Shown here: piece by piece, positions 27,988-37,140 of the stretch | Position numbering within the stretch: position 1 is the stretch's first letter | Layout: the number at the start of each line of letters is the position of its first letter | Assembly (NCBI RefSeq): GCF_003315795.1 | Contig: NZ_QMEY01000004.1 | Location: 1-64,000 of the forward strand | Direction: 5' to 3' | Length of the DNA: 64,000 nucleotides | From: Spongiactinospora rosea | Lineage (GTDB): Bacteria; Actinomycetota; Actinomycetes; Streptosporangiales; Streptosporangiaceae | The notes under the pieces: generated by a model | Told to the model about the DNA's origin: nothing | Database searches by the model: none | Seen by the model: the letters and a program-made list of their open reading frames with translations, nothing else | Translations under genes and position numbers: made by a program

Positions 27988-29061
27988 CTACCGCCGGACC
28001 CGCACGTGGTCGCGCTTGCTGGTGGAGCCGTACGCGTCGGAGTCACCGGCGAAGACGACCTTCCACTGACCCGACTTCCACGCCTTGGCCTTGGTGTAGA
28101 ACTTGCCGCTCCAGATGGACCACGTCGACTTGACGTACTGCCACCTGTGCGAGCCGTCGGCCTTGAAGTACAGCCGCACCTTGGACCTGTAGCCGTCCCA
28201 GCTCCAGCCGTCCCGCACCTGCAGGACGCCCGCGAACCTGAGGTACCTGCCGCGCTTGACGGGCTCGTTGTAGGCGTCGAACTTGACGATCCTGCTGTCC
28301 GCCTTCTCCGGGGGCGGAGGAGGCGTGGGGCGGACGACGCGGACGTACTCGGGCCGGCTGACCGACCCTTCCGAGTCGGAGCCGCCCGCGTACTCGGCAC
28401 GCCACAGACCCGAGGTCCTGGCCGTGACGCGCGCCCAGAAGCGGCCGTGCCGGTCGGTCGTGTCACTGGTCACGTCCACCCAGCGGTGCCACCTGTGGCC
28501 CTTGAACTGGATCGTGACCCGCTGGCCGGCGTAGCCGTCCCAGCCCCTCGGGCCGTCGGCCAGCAGCTTGCCGTCCACCGAGACGGTGTCGCCCCTGCGG
28601 ACCTCGCGCGGATCGGCGTCGAAGCCGACGATCCGCGTGTCCCGCACCTGCCGGACGGCGAACGTCGCGCTCTTGGAGTCGTTGCCGTCCTTGTTGGAGG
28701 CGATGGCGAGCAGGGTCCAGGACCCGCCGGCGCTCGCCCGGTCGAAGGTCTTGCTCGCCGTCCAGGCCTTCTTGCCGTCGCCCAGGTCCCGGGACTGCAG
28801 CGTGAGCTGCGTGCCCACGCTGATGCCCGGCGGCTTGAGCTGGAGTTCCACGTTCTCGGGACCGTTGGCGGTGATGAAGCCGAACTCGGCGGTGACCGGC
28901 GCGCCCTTCACCACCACCGCGGAGGGGGAGACCGTCAGAGCGGAGACGGTGGGGGCCGTCGCCGCCGTCGCGGAGGCCGCGGGGGCCAGAGCCAGTGCCC
29001 CGGCGCCCATGACCGCCGCCACGATGGCGGTCTGGATGCGTTTCAACATACGGGTGACCAT
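27988..29061 (-). CDS. Secreted protein with tandem Ig-like/calcium-binding-like repeats
   Basis: This protein of about 357 aa begins with a clear signal peptide (MLKRIQTAIVAAVMG, AAASATAATA). After an N-terminal beta domain come two similar units of about 100 residues. Each starts with a RIV(G/K)FDA motif, then GWDGY (both units), a second strand with HRW, and an A(G)(G/D)SD turn before a VRV end. They look like Ig-like beta domains that bind the cell surface or a matrix. No catalytic motif is visible. The ATG at 29061 (or 29049) precedes the signal peptide; a longer start at 29100 is unlikely. It is divergent from the E1 gene. Confidence 0.75.
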   Translation of the reverse strand: MVTRMLKRIQTAIVAAVMGAGALALAPAASATAATAPTVSALTVSPSAVVVKGAPVTAEFGFITANGPENVELQLKPPGISVGTQLTLQSRDLGDGKKAWTASKTFDRASAGGSWTLLAIASNKDGNDSKSATFAVRQVRDTRIVGFDADPREVRRGDTVSVDGKLLADGPRGWDGYAGQRVTIQFKGHRWHRWVDVTSDTTDRHGRFWARVTARTSGLWRAEYAGGSDSEGSVSRPEYVRVVRPTPPPPPEKADSRIVKFDAYNEPVKRGRYLRFAGVLQVRDGWSWDGYRSKVRLYFKADGSHRWQYVKSTWSIWSGKFYTKAKAWKSGQWKVVFAGDSDAYGSTSKRDHVRVRR

Positions 29062-29266
29062 CCTTCCCCGTCGACTCAAGGTCGGGTCGGAACGCGGCAT
29101 GAGGGTGCCACGTCTGCTCTCTTCTAGAAGACGGCTTTACCTTCCGATTGGTTGTAAATATTGACAAACTGTCATTTTTAGTGGTCAGCCGGGACCGTTC
29201 CACCCAGATGCACCGGATGTCGGCGGGCGGCAAGACGGGACCGGCCCGCCGCGCCATAATCGGAAC

Positions 29267-31483
29267 GTGGCGCGCGACATTGTTGAGACCCATTTCACCG
29301 ACGCGGTTGCCGCCCTGCGAGCAGGGACGACCCGTGACCCCGACCTTCCGATCACCGGCGGCACGACGCTGACCGGACGCCGATGCCAGGAGTTGTTCGA
29401 CCACCAGGTCGGCAGCCGCCTGCTCGACATCGCCGCCCGCGTCCTGCGCCAGGAGGACAAGGGCTTCTACACGATCGGCTCGGCGGGGCACGAGGGCAAC
29501 GCGGCGGTCGCCGCCGCCGTCCGGCTCGACGACCCCGCGCTGCTGCACTACAGGTCGGGCGCGTTCTACCTGACCCGCTCGGCCGCCGCCGGACGGCTGC
29601 CCGAGGAGGGCATGCGCGACGTGCTGCTCGGCCTGACCGCCTCGGCGGAGGAGCCCGTGGCCGGCGGCCGGCACAAGGTCTTCGGCCACCCCGAGCTGGC
29701 GATCATCCCGCAGACCTCCACGATCGCGAGCCACCTGCCCCGCGCGGTGGGCGTCGCCTTCGCCATCGACCGGGCCCGCGCGCTGCGCCTGGCCTCGGGG
29801 CGGCGCGACGACGCCATCGCCGTGTGCAGCTTCGGCGACGCCTCGATCAACCACGCGTCGGCCCTGTCGGGGCTCAACACCGCCGCCTACGGCGCCTTCC
29901 AGTCCATGCCCATGCCGATTTTGTTCGTCTGCGAGGACAACGGCATCGGCATCAGCGTCCGCACCCCGGCGGGCTGGGTCGAGCGGTCCGTGCCGCGCGG
30001 CATCGAATACTTCACCGCCGACGGAGGCGACCTGGTGGCGGCCTACGAGGCGGCCCGCGCGGCGGCCGATCACGTCCGCGAGCGGCGTACGCCCGCGCTG
30101 CTGCACCTGAAGACGGTCCGGCTGATGGGGCACGCCGGGTCCGACGTGGAGTCCTCCTACCGCACCGGCCGCGAGATCACCGCCGACCTGGACCGCGACC
30201 CGCTGGTGGCGACCGCCCGGCTGCTGGTCCAGTCGGGCCTGACCACGCCCGAGGCGCTGCTGAACCGCTACGAGGCCGCCCGCGAGCACGTGCTGCGGAT
30301 GGCGATGGAGAGCGCCAGGCGGCCGAAGCTGACCTCCGCCGCCGAGATCGTCGCCCCGCTCGCGCCCCGCCGCCCCGAGCGGGTCGCCGCCGCGGTGACC
30401 GCGGTCGCCGAGCCCGCCGCGCGCGACCGCGCCTTCGGCAGGGCGCTGCCGGAGGATGAGGGGCCGCTGACGCTGTCCCAGGCGATCAACCGCACGCTGG
30501 CCGACGCGCTGGCCGCCGGCCAGGGGGTGCTGGTGTTCGGCGAGGACGTCGCGCGCAAGGGCGGCGTCTACGGCGTGACCCGCGGCCTGCAGAAGCGCTT
30601 CGGGGCGGGCCAGGTGTTCGACACGCTGCTCGACGAGCAGGCGATCCTGGGCCTCGCGCTCGGCACCGGGCTGTCGGGCATGCTGCCCGTGCCGGAGATC
30701 CAGTACCTGGCCTACCTGCACAACGCGCTCGACCAGATCCGCGGCGAGGCGGCCACGCTGTCGTACTTCTCCAGGGGCCACTTCCGCAACCCGATGGTGG
30801 TCAGGGTGGCCTCCTACGCCTACCAGAAGGGGTTCGGCGGCCACTTCCACAACGACAACTCGATCGCCGCGCTGCGCGACATCCCGGGCGTGGTGATCGC
30901 CTCCCCCGCCCGGCCCGACGACGCGGCGGCCATGCTGCGCACCTGCCTGACGGCGGCCAGGACCGACGGGTCGGTGTGCGTGTTCCTGGAGCCGATCGCC
31001 CTGTACACCACGCGCGACCTGTTCGACGAGGGCGACCGGGGCTGGGCGGCTCCGTACACGCCGCCGTCCCGCTGGGCCGAGACGCACGTCCCGATCGGGC
31101 GGGCGCGCAGCTACGGCGACGGCCGTGACCTGACCATCGTCACGTTCGGCAACGGCCTGCGGATGAGCCTGCGCGCCGCCGTCCGGCTGACCTCGGAGGG
31201 GTACAGCTGCCGGGTGCTCGACCTGCGCTGGCTGTCCCCGCTGCCGACCGCCGACCTGCTGGAGGCCGCCCAGCTCACCGGCAAGGTGCTGATCGCCGAC
31301 GAGACCCGGCGCACCGGCGGGGTGTCCGAAGGCGTCGTCGCCGAGCTGCTGGACGCCGGGTTCACCGGCCAGATCGCCAGGGTCACCTCGCACGACTCCT
31401 TCATCCCGCTCGGCGAGGCGGCGAACCACGTGCTGCTGTCGGAGGCCGAGATCGAGGAGGCCGCGCGCAAGATGCTCGGCTGA
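29267..31483 (+). CDS. 2-oxoacid dehydrogenase E1 component, alpha and beta subunits fused
   Basis: This 738-aa protein joins an alpha half (residues 1-360: GFYTIGSAGHEGNAAV, GDASINHASALSGLN and an EDNGIGIS thiamine-diphosphate end) to a beta half (about 380-735: SQAINRTLADALA, FGEDVARKGGVYGVTRGLQ, DTLLDEQAILGLALG). The fused E1 probably decarboxylates a branched-chain or related 2-oxoacid. The usual GDG-(x)-NN cofactor motif is present as a GDA...EDN variant. No E2 or E3 gene is in the window, so it must use partners encoded elsewhere. The GTG start follows CATAAT by 6 bases, suggesting a leaderless transcript. Confidence 0.9.
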   Translation: MARDIVETHFTDAVAALRAGTTRDPDLPITGGTTLTGRRCQELFDHQVGSRLLDIAARVLRQEDKGFYTIGSAGHEGNAAVAAAVRLDDPALLHYRSGAFYLTRSAAAGRLPEEGMRDVLLGLTASAEEPVAGGRHKVFGHPELAIIPQTSTIASHLPRAVGVAFAIDRARALRLASGRRDDAIAVCSFGDASINHASALSGLNTAAYGAFQSMPMPILFVCEDNGIGISVRTPAGWVERSVPRGIEYFTADGGDLVAAYEAARAAADHVRERRTPALLHLKTVRLMGHAGSDVESSYRTGREITADLDRDPLVATARLLVQSGLTTPEALLNRYEAAREHVLRMAMESARRPKLTSAAEIVAPLAPRRPERVAAAVTAVAEPAARDRAFGRALPEDEGPLTLSQAINRTLADALAAGQGVLVFGEDVARKGGVYGVTRGLQKRFGAGQVFDTLLDEQAILGLALGTGLSGMLPVPEIQYLAYLHNALDQIRGEAATLSYFSRGHFRNPMVVRVASYAYQKGFGGHFHNDNSIAALRDIPGVVIASPARPDDAAAMLRTCLTAARTDGSVCVFLEPIALYTTRDLFDEGDRGWAAPYTPPSRWAETHVPIGRARSYGDGRDLTIVTFGNGLRMSLRAAVRLTSEGYSCRVLDLRWLSPLPTADLLEAAQLTGKVLIADETRRTGGVSEGVVAELLDAGFTGQIARVTSHDSFIPLGEAANHVLLSEAEIEEAARKMLG

Positions 31484-31576
31484 GGGGCCCGCGTCCATCG
31501 ACCGGAACGCGTTACAACCGCCCTCGTGCCAAGCACTGTCCGCGGCCCAGATCAGGCGGTCACGGCGGGCGGGCGA

Positions 31577-31617
31577 GAACCGGTTGCAGCCGCAACGATT
31601 TTTACCGAACCGGTTGC
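31577..31617. promoter_or_regulatory. Two direct copies of GAACCGGTTGC, 30 bp apart
   Basis: GAACCGGTTGC at 31577-31587 is repeated exactly at 31607-31617, three helical turns apart on the same face. AACCGGTT is a palindrome of the type bound by LacI-family regulators, which favour a central CG. The pair lies just upstream of the glycosyltransferase start at 31650. Confidence 0.65.
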
Positions 31618-31649
31618 GGGCCGCCTGCCGCCGACATACGTTTTCGCAG

Positions 31650-33191
31650 GTGACGACACGTCAAGCGGCCACACCGGCCGCCCCGGCAGCCGTTGGCGTG
31701 CCCGCGATCGCCTGGCGGCCGGTGCTCGTTCTCACCGCCTTCTACTGGGCGGTCCTGGTGGCCGTGTCCGCCCGGTACGGCTTCCACCGCGACGAGCTGT
31801 ACTTCATCGAGGCCGGGCGGCATCCCGCCTGGGGCTACCCCGACCAGCCGCCGCTGCTGCCGCTGCTGATGCGGGCGATCACCGAGGTGTCCGGCGAGTC
31901 GATGGTGGCCGTCCGGGTGGTCGCGGCGTCGATCGTGGCGGCGGGCGTGGTGGTCGCCGCGCTGACCGCCAGGGAGCTGAACGGCGGGCGCACGGCCCAG
32001 CTCATGACCGCCGCCGCCTACGCGGTCTCCCCGTTCATCCTCAACATCGGGCACAGCCTCTACACCGTCACCGTGGACCTGCTGGCGACCACGGCGCTGA
32101 TCTGGCTGCTGCTGCGCTGGGTCCGGACCGGCCAGGCGGTGTGGGCGCTGACGGCGGGGGCCGCGGCGGCGGTGGCGCTACAGGCGAAGTACCTGGTGGC
32201 GTTCGTCCTGGCCGCGATACTCGCGGGCATGCTGATCGCCGGGCCGCGCGACCTGCTGCGCCGGGCCGCGCCGTGGGCGGCGGCGGTGGTGGCGATGATC
32301 CCGTCGATCCCCTCGCTGCTGTGGCAGCACGCGCACGGCTGGCCGCAGCTCGGCATGGCCGAGGCCATCGGCGCGAACGACGACTTCCTCGGACGGCCCG
32401 GCTTCCTGCCCTACCTGGTGATCCTGACCGGGCTGCTCACCTCGCCGCTGTGGGCGTACGGCTGGGTGCGGCTGTTCCGCTCGCCCCGGCTGCACCGCTA
32501 CCGGTTCCTCGGCTGGGCCTATCTCATCCTGGTGGTGAGCTTCCTGGCGGCCGGAGGCAAGCCCAACTACCTGGCGGGCCTGTGGGCGGCGCTGTGGGCG
32601 GCGGGCGCGGTCGAGCTGGAGTCCCGGCTGGCCGCCGCGCGCTGGCCGCGGCCGGTCCTGCCGGGGGTGTACGCCGTGGCCGGTGCGCTGGCCGCGGTGA
32701 TGTCACTGCCGATCTACCCACTGGCCTGGCTGGCCCGCAGCCCGCAGGCCACCAACAGCGCGACCACCGAGACCGTCGGCTGGCCCGCGCTGGTCGCCGA
32801 GGTGGCCCGGGTTCGTGACACGCTGCCCCCCGCCGAGCGCCCGCTGGTGACGATCATGGCGGACAACTACGGCGAGGCCGGGGCCATCGACCTGTACGGC
32901 GGGCGCTACGGCCTGCCTCCCGCGCACAGCGGCCACAACGGCTACTGGCACTTCCGCGTCCCCGCCAGGGACGGCGGCCCCACGATCTTCGTCGGCCCGC
33001 GCGGAGCGGCGGGCCGGGCGTACCTCGCCCGCTTCTGGCACGAGGTCACCCCCGCCGGGCGGATCGACAACGGCGTGGGCCTGGCGAGCAAGGAACAGGG
33101 CCGGACGATCTGGATCTGCCGCGGCCAGCGCGCCCCGTGGCGCGAGCTGTGGCCGAGCTTCGCCCACCTGGGGATGACCGGCCGCGCCTAG
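31650..33191 (+). CDS. Membrane glycosyltransferase, family 39
   Basis: This 513-aa protein has about 11 hydrophobic segments and the GT39 first-loop signature: RDELYFIEAG and HPAWGYPDQPPLLPLL, which supply the acidic catalytic residue and donor-binding aromatics. It likely transfers a polyprenyl-linked sugar to an envelope target. GTG 31650 is preferred because the extra residues from TTG 31584 are basic, poorly conserved and overlap the direct-repeat operator. Its stop shares CTAG with the convergent corA stop. The C-terminal 120 residues are a soluble domain. Confidence 0.85.
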   Translation: MTTRQAATPAAPAAVGVPAIAWRPVLVLTAFYWAVLVAVSARYGFHRDELYFIEAGRHPAWGYPDQPPLLPLLMRAITEVSGESMVAVRVVAASIVAAGVVVAALTARELNGGRTAQLMTAAAYAVSPFILNIGHSLYTVTVDLLATTALIWLLLRWVRTGQAVWALTAGAAAAVALQAKYLVAFVLAAILAGMLIAGPRDLLRRAAPWAAAVVAMIPSIPSLLWQHAHGWPQLGMAEAIGANDDFLGRPGFLPYLVILTGLLTSPLWAYGWVRLFRSPRLHRYRFLGWAYLILVVSFLAAGGKPNYLAGLWAALWAAGAVELESRLAAARWPRPVLPGVYAVAGALAAVMSLPIYPLAWLARSPQATNSATTETVGWPALVAEVARVRDTLPPAERPLVTIMADNYGEAGAIDLYGGRYGLPPAHSGHNGYWHFRVPARDGGPTIFVGPRGAAGRAYLARFWHEVTPAGRIDNGVGLASKEQGRTIWICRGQRAPWRELWPSFAHLGMTGRA

Positions 33192-34327
33192 AGCCAGTCG
33201 CGGCGCTTGAACACCACGTAGAGCGTCACGCACACGGCCGCCATGAGCATCACCGCGAAGGGATAGCCGAGCGACCAGTGCGTCTCGGGCATGAAGTCGA
33301 AGTTCATTCCGTAGATCGTGCCGACGAGCGTCGGGGCGAACAGGATGGCCGCCCAGGCGGAGATCTTTTTGACCTCCTCGCTCTGCGCGTAGCTGGCCTC
33401 GGTGAGCTTGGTCATCTCCAGGCTCTGCGCCTGGCTCACCAGGGTGGAGTTGACCACCAGGATGTCCTGGAGCAACTGCCGGAAGCCGGCGATCCGCTCC
33501 ACGACGGTGATCGCGTGGTCGGCGACGTCGCGCAGGTAGCTCTGCAGCTCCTCGTCCACCCCGTACTTGGCGGACCCGGCGACGAACCCGTCGAGCATGT
33601 CGAGCAGCGGCAGGGTGGCCCGCTGGAACTCGATCACCTCGCGGGACAGCTCGTAGATGCGCCGGGACACCGCCGGGTCGCCGCCGAAGACCTGCACCTC
33701 GATCTCGTCGATGTCGTTCTGCAGGCCGCCGACCACCGGGGCGTAGCCGTCCACCACCGCGTCCAGGATCGCGTACAGCACGGCCTGGGGGCCCTGGCGG
33801 AGCAGGGCGGGCTCCGACTCCATCCGGCGGCGTACGGCCGACAGGTCGGGGGCCTCGCTGTGCCGTACGGTGATCACGTAGTTGGGGCCGACGAAGACGT
33901 GCAGCTCGCCGAAGTCGACCTCCTCGACCTCGTCGTGGTAGCGGGCGGCGCGCAGCACCACGAAGAGCGTGTCGCCGTACCGGTCGGCCTTGGGGCGCTG
34001 GTGGGCGACGATCGCGTCCTCGACGGCCAGTTCGTGCAGGCCGAACTCCTCGGCGACCTTGACCAGCTCCCAGTCCTTGGGGCGGTACAGGCCGATCCAG
34101 GCCATGCTGTCGGGGGTGTTCTTCAGGCTGTCGAAGGCGTCGGCCAGCGACGAGGGCGTGTCCACCCGCCTGCCGCCGACGTAGAGGGCGTTGTCGATCA
34201 CGCTGGGCCGGGAGTGCGGGGCCCCGTCGCCGCGCGGGTCCATGGACCGCTCGGGGGCGGGCTCGTCGGCCCTGCGGCCGGAAGGTCGCAGAAAGGCACG
34301 CATCCCACGCGGTCGCCGATCGCTCAA
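33188..34327 (-). CDS. corA: CorA-family magnesium/cobalt channel
   Basis: This 379-aa protein has the long cytoplasmic alpha/beta domain and coiled helices of CorA, then two C-terminal membrane segments. The GMN selectivity motif is present in IYGMNFDFMPE. It mediates magnesium (and possibly cobalt) uptake as a pentamer. The TTG at 34327 is chosen because GGGGAGG lies 7 bases upstream; the ATG at 34303 has no ribosome site. The last four bases overlap with the convergent glycosyltransferase stop (shared CTAG). Confidence 0.94.
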   Translation of the reverse strand: MSDRRPRGMRAFLRPSGRRADEPAPERSMDPRGDGAPHSRPSVIDNALYVGGRRVDTPSSLADAFDSLKNTPDSMAWIGLYRPKDWELVKVAEEFGLHELAVEDAIVAHQRPKADRYGDTLFVVLRAARYHDEVEEVDFGELHVFVGPNYVITVRHSEAPDLSAVRRRMESEPALLRQGPQAVLYAILDAVVDGYAPVVGGLQNDIDEIEVQVFGGDPAVSRRIYELSREVIEFQRATLPLLDMLDGFVAGSAKYGVDEELQSYLRDVADHAITVVERIAGFRQLLQDILVVNSTLVSQAQSLEMTKLTEASYAQSEEVKKISAWAAILFAPTLVGTIYGMNFDFMPETHWSLGYPFAVMLMAAVCVTLYVVFKRRDWL

Positions 34328-34477
34328 GATCCGCCTCCCCTCTTCCGCCGCCGTTAGGCGTTCTGCCCGGATTCCGAAGTTTAGTCGGGCTCGCTGAACG
34401 AATTCCGGAGCCCGGATCTCCACACGGTTGCCACGGAGGGTCGCGGGAGGGTCGTTCTTGGTGCAGGCTTTACACCG

Positions 34478-35200
34478 ATGGAATCTCTGAACGAGGTGTG
34501 GGTCCATCTGACCACGACGCGCGACGCTCCCCCCACCTGGGCGATCCTGGTGGCGGCGCTGGTGGCGCTGGTGGCGGTGGGATCGGCGGTGTCCTGGCGG
34601 GTCTCGCGCGGCCTGATCACGATCGCGCACGAGGGCGGTCATGCGCTGGTCGCGGTGCTCACGAGGCGCAAGCTGCAGGGCATCCGGCTGCACTCCGACA
34701 CCTCGGGGGTGACCCTGACCCGGGGCAGGCCGACCGGGCCGGGCATGATCCTGACGGCTCTGGCGGGCTATGTCGCGCCGTCGCTGCTCGGGCTGGGCGG
34801 GGCGTGGCTGATCTCGCAGGGCCGTGTGACGCTGCTGCTGTGGGCGGTGCTGGTGCTGCTCGCGTGCATGTTGCTGCTGATCCGCAACCTGTTCGGCGTG
34901 CTGTCGCTGGTGGTCACCGGGGGCGCGGTGTTCGCGCTGTCGTGGTTCGCGGCCGATGAGGTGCAGGGCATCTGCGCCTACCTGGCGGTGTGGTTCCTGC
35001 TGTTCGGCGGGGTGCGTCCGATCATGGAGCTGCAGCGCAAGCGGCGCAGGGGGCGCGCGCCCGACAGCGACGCCGACCAGCTGGCCCGGCTGACCGTGCT
35101 GCCGGGCGGCTTCTACATCCTGTTCTTCCTGCTCGTGGCGGTCGCCTCGCTGGCCGGCGGGGTGGCGCTGCTGGTCCCGCTGCCGCTGACGTTCGCCTGA
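34478..35200 (+). CDS. M50-like membrane metallopeptidase family protein
   Basis: This 240-aa protein has five to six hydrophobic segments. The first after the N-terminus contains IAHEGGHALVA, the HExxH zinc motif of M50 (site-2 protease-like) peptidases. A second motif region, LAGYVAPSLLGL, matches the GPxxN-like segment that places the third ligand region near the active site. I do not see a clear NPDG-type ligand, so activity is not certain. Proteins of this size are common, uncharacterised actinobacterial family members. It is followed by a kinase gene 82 bases downstream. Confidence 0.8.
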   Translation: MESLNEVWVHLTTTRDAPPTWAILVAALVALVAVGSAVSWRVSRGLITIAHEGGHALVAVLTRRKLQGIRLHSDTSGVTLTRGRPTGPGMILTALAGYVAPSLLGLGGAWLISQGRVTLLLWAVLVLLACMLLLIRNLFGVLSLVVTGGAVFALSWFAADEVQGICAYLAVWFLLFGGVRPIMELQRKRRRGRAPDSDADQLARLTVLPGGFYILFFLLVAVASLAGGVALLVPLPLTFA

Positions 35201-35282
35201 TCAGCGGTGCGCTTTCGCCCCACTAAGACGTGGTTTGCCGACTAAGATCTGCCCAACGGGGACACAGGGGGAGATACAAGCG

Positions 35283-36698
35283 GTGCAACCGATGGAGGAG
35301 GCTCCGGGTTACCGCGTTCTTGAGCAGGTCGGGCAGGGCGGCTTCGCCGTCGTGTACCGCGCCTACCAGGAGCGCCTGGACCGCCAGGTAGCGCTCAAGC
35401 TGCTGTCGGTGGACCGGGTGGACCAGCGCACGCTGCGCAGGTTCCAGCGGGAGTTGCAGCTCACCGGGCGGCTGACCGGGCACCCGAACGTGGTGACCGT
35501 CTTCGACACGGGGGCCACCCGGTCGGGGCGGCCGTACATCGCGATGGAGCTGTTCGAGGGCGGCTCGCTGCGCGACCGGCTGACCCGTGAGGGACCGCTG
35601 CCGGTGCCCGACGTGCTGCGCACCGGGGTGAAGCTGGCCGCCGCGCTCGCCGCCGTGCACGAGGCGGGCGTGCTGCACGGCGACATCAAGCCCCAGAACA
35701 TCCTGATCTCCAAGTACGGCGAGCCCGCCATCGCCGACTTCGGCGTGGCCAGGGTCGTGGACATGGCGGAGGTGTCGGCGAGCGCGCACGCGTTCACCCC
35801 GCTGCACGCCGCGCCCGAGGTGCTGCGCGGCCAGCCGCACAGCGTGCCCTCCGACATCTACTCCCTGGGGTCCACCCTCTACCACCTGCTCGCCGGGCAG
35901 CCCGCCTTCCACAGCCCGACCGACTCCTCGATCGCGCCGCTGATGCTGCGGGTGCTGAGCCGTCCGCCGCCGCCGATCCCGCGCGGCGACGTCCCGCCGC
36001 AGGTGATCGAGGCGATCAACCGGGCGATGGCCAAGGAGCCGCAGGAGCGATACCCGTCCGCCCGGGCCATGGCCGGACGGCTCCAGCGGCTGCAGATGGA
36101 GCTGGGACTGCCGGTCACCGACATCATCGGCGGCGATCCGGTGACCGCCGAGCCCGGCGACCCGGCTCCGGCCCCTTCTGCCCGTTCGGCCACGCTCGCC
36201 ATCGCGCCCAAGTCCAGGGTGCGCACGCACCTGGCGGTGGGCATGGTGGCGGCGGCGCTGGCCGGGGCGGGGGTCGGCGTGGCGGTGTTCGTGGCGGGGA
36301 AGGACGGCACGCCCGGCAAGGGCCCGTCCACCCCGGCGACCTCGTCGGCCGCCGCGACTCAGGCGCCCGAGCAGGCGATCGATCCGGGGGCGGTCAGGGC
36401 GCTCGCGCCCCGGCGGCTGAAGGTCGTCTCCGACGGCGGGGCCACGGTCACGCTGCGCTGGACGCTGCCCGGCGCGGCCAGGGACTATCCGCTGGTGCTC
36501 CAGCGCGAGCCCGCCCACGGCCAGCAGACGACCGTGCTCGAACGCGGCGCGACCTCCACGCGGGTGCTGGGGCTGCGGCCCCGCTCGGGATACTGCTTCG
36601 TGGTCGGCGTCCCGCTCAGCATCGGCCAGGAGTCGACGACCGCATGGTCGCGGCCCGCCTGCATCCGCGGCGCGCGCCCCCAGTCCTCATCCGGCTGA
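35283..36698 (+). CDS. Transmembrane Ser/Thr protein kinase with C-terminal FN3-like domain (HGD variant)
   Basis: This 471-aa kinase has its domain at residues 10-270: GQGGFAVVYRA, ALK lysine, DFGVARVVD and an APE triplet. The catalytic loop reads LHGDIKPQN, with G in place of the usual R (a non-RD type), so activation-loop phosphorylation may not be required. One membrane segment (about 315-338) separates it from a P/T/A-rich linker and a roughly 90-residue beta domain that resembles fibronectin type III. GTG 35283 is chosen with GGGGGAGA about 8 bases upstream; ATG 35292 is close by. Confidence 0.9.
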   Translation: MQPMEEAPGYRVLEQVGQGGFAVVYRAYQERLDRQVALKLLSVDRVDQRTLRRFQRELQLTGRLTGHPNVVTVFDTGATRSGRPYIAMELFEGGSLRDRLTREGPLPVPDVLRTGVKLAAALAAVHEAGVLHGDIKPQNILISKYGEPAIADFGVARVVDMAEVSASAHAFTPLHAAPEVLRGQPHSVPSDIYSLGSTLYHLLAGQPAFHSPTDSSIAPLMLRVLSRPPPPIPRGDVPPQVIEAINRAMAKEPQERYPSARAMAGRLQRLQMELGLPVTDIIGGDPVTAEPGDPAPAPSARSATLAIAPKSRVRTHLAVGMVAAALAGAGVGVAVFVAGKDGTPGKGPSTPATSSAAATQAPEQAIDPGAVRALAPRRLKVVSDGGATVTLRWTLPGAARDYPLVLQREPAHGQQTTVLERGATSTRVLGLRPRSGYCFVVGVPLSIGQESTTAWSRPACIRGARPQSSSG

Positions 36699-36742
36699 AC
36701 GGGGACGCCCTTTTCGGACACAGGGCGGCCGGCAGGACGTGC

Positions 36743-36779
36743 TTGACGCGCTTCTTTTTGTTTAAGAAAGTTTCCTAAA
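36743..36779 (+). promoter_or_regulatory. Promoter with GAAAGTTTC palindrome upstream of a small secreted protein gene
   Basis: TTGACG (36743-36748) is followed 17 bases later by the -10 position, which lies inside TTTAAGAAAGTTTCCTAAA (36761-36779), a palindrome with two mismatched positions outside its centre. A regulator bound there would block the promoter. I recall similar TTAGGAAA-type palindromes before secreted-hydrolase genes in Streptomyces, but have not checked. Confidence 0.5.
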
Positions 36780-36817
36780 GGAAAGCTCGACCCCCCTCGC
36801 AGCCGAAGGAAGCGCAC

Positions 36818-37120
36818 ATGGCAAGAAACCGGCTCGTGGCCGCGTCCGCCACCGCCATGCTCACCGCGTCACTACTGATGGTCTCCACGTCCCCCGCACA
36901 GGCCGCCCCCACAAACTGCAGTAGATGGCAGAGCGGATACTGGGCCTACAGCAAGTGCACGAGCGGCACCGGCACGCACTCGGTCACCGCGTACGGTCAG
37001 CACGTGAACCCGTGGAACGGACCGTGGGCCGTGGAGGGCCCACGGGTGGGAGTGGGCGAGACGTCGGCGGTCAACTTCCCGGGCACCATCCAGCAGGTCT
37101 ACGTCAACCTGTACGACTGA
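36818..37120 (+). CDS. Small secreted hypothetical protein
   Basis: This 100-aa protein has a standard signal peptide (MARNRLVAASATAML, ending AQAAPT), leaving a mature domain of about 70 residues with two cysteines (NCS and SKCT) that could form a disulfide. The rest is rich in aromatic residues, G and N (WQSGYWAY, NPWNGPWAV), suggesting a small beta fold. The ATG has GAAGGA upstream. I do not recognise the family; carbohydrate or wall binding is possible. The palindromic promoter indicates specific regulation. Confidence 0.75.
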   Translation: MARNRLVAASATAMLTASLLMVSTSPAQAAPTNCSRWQSGYWAYSKCTSGTGTHSVTAYGQHVNPWNGPWAVEGPRVGVGETSAVNFPGTIQQVYVNLYD

Positions 37121-37140
37121 CCGACGCCACACCCCACTCG

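Noticed and set aside
29100..29266. Possible small gene between the secreted protein and the E1 gene
   Set aside because: The stretch is short, AT-richer and best explained as divergent promoters.
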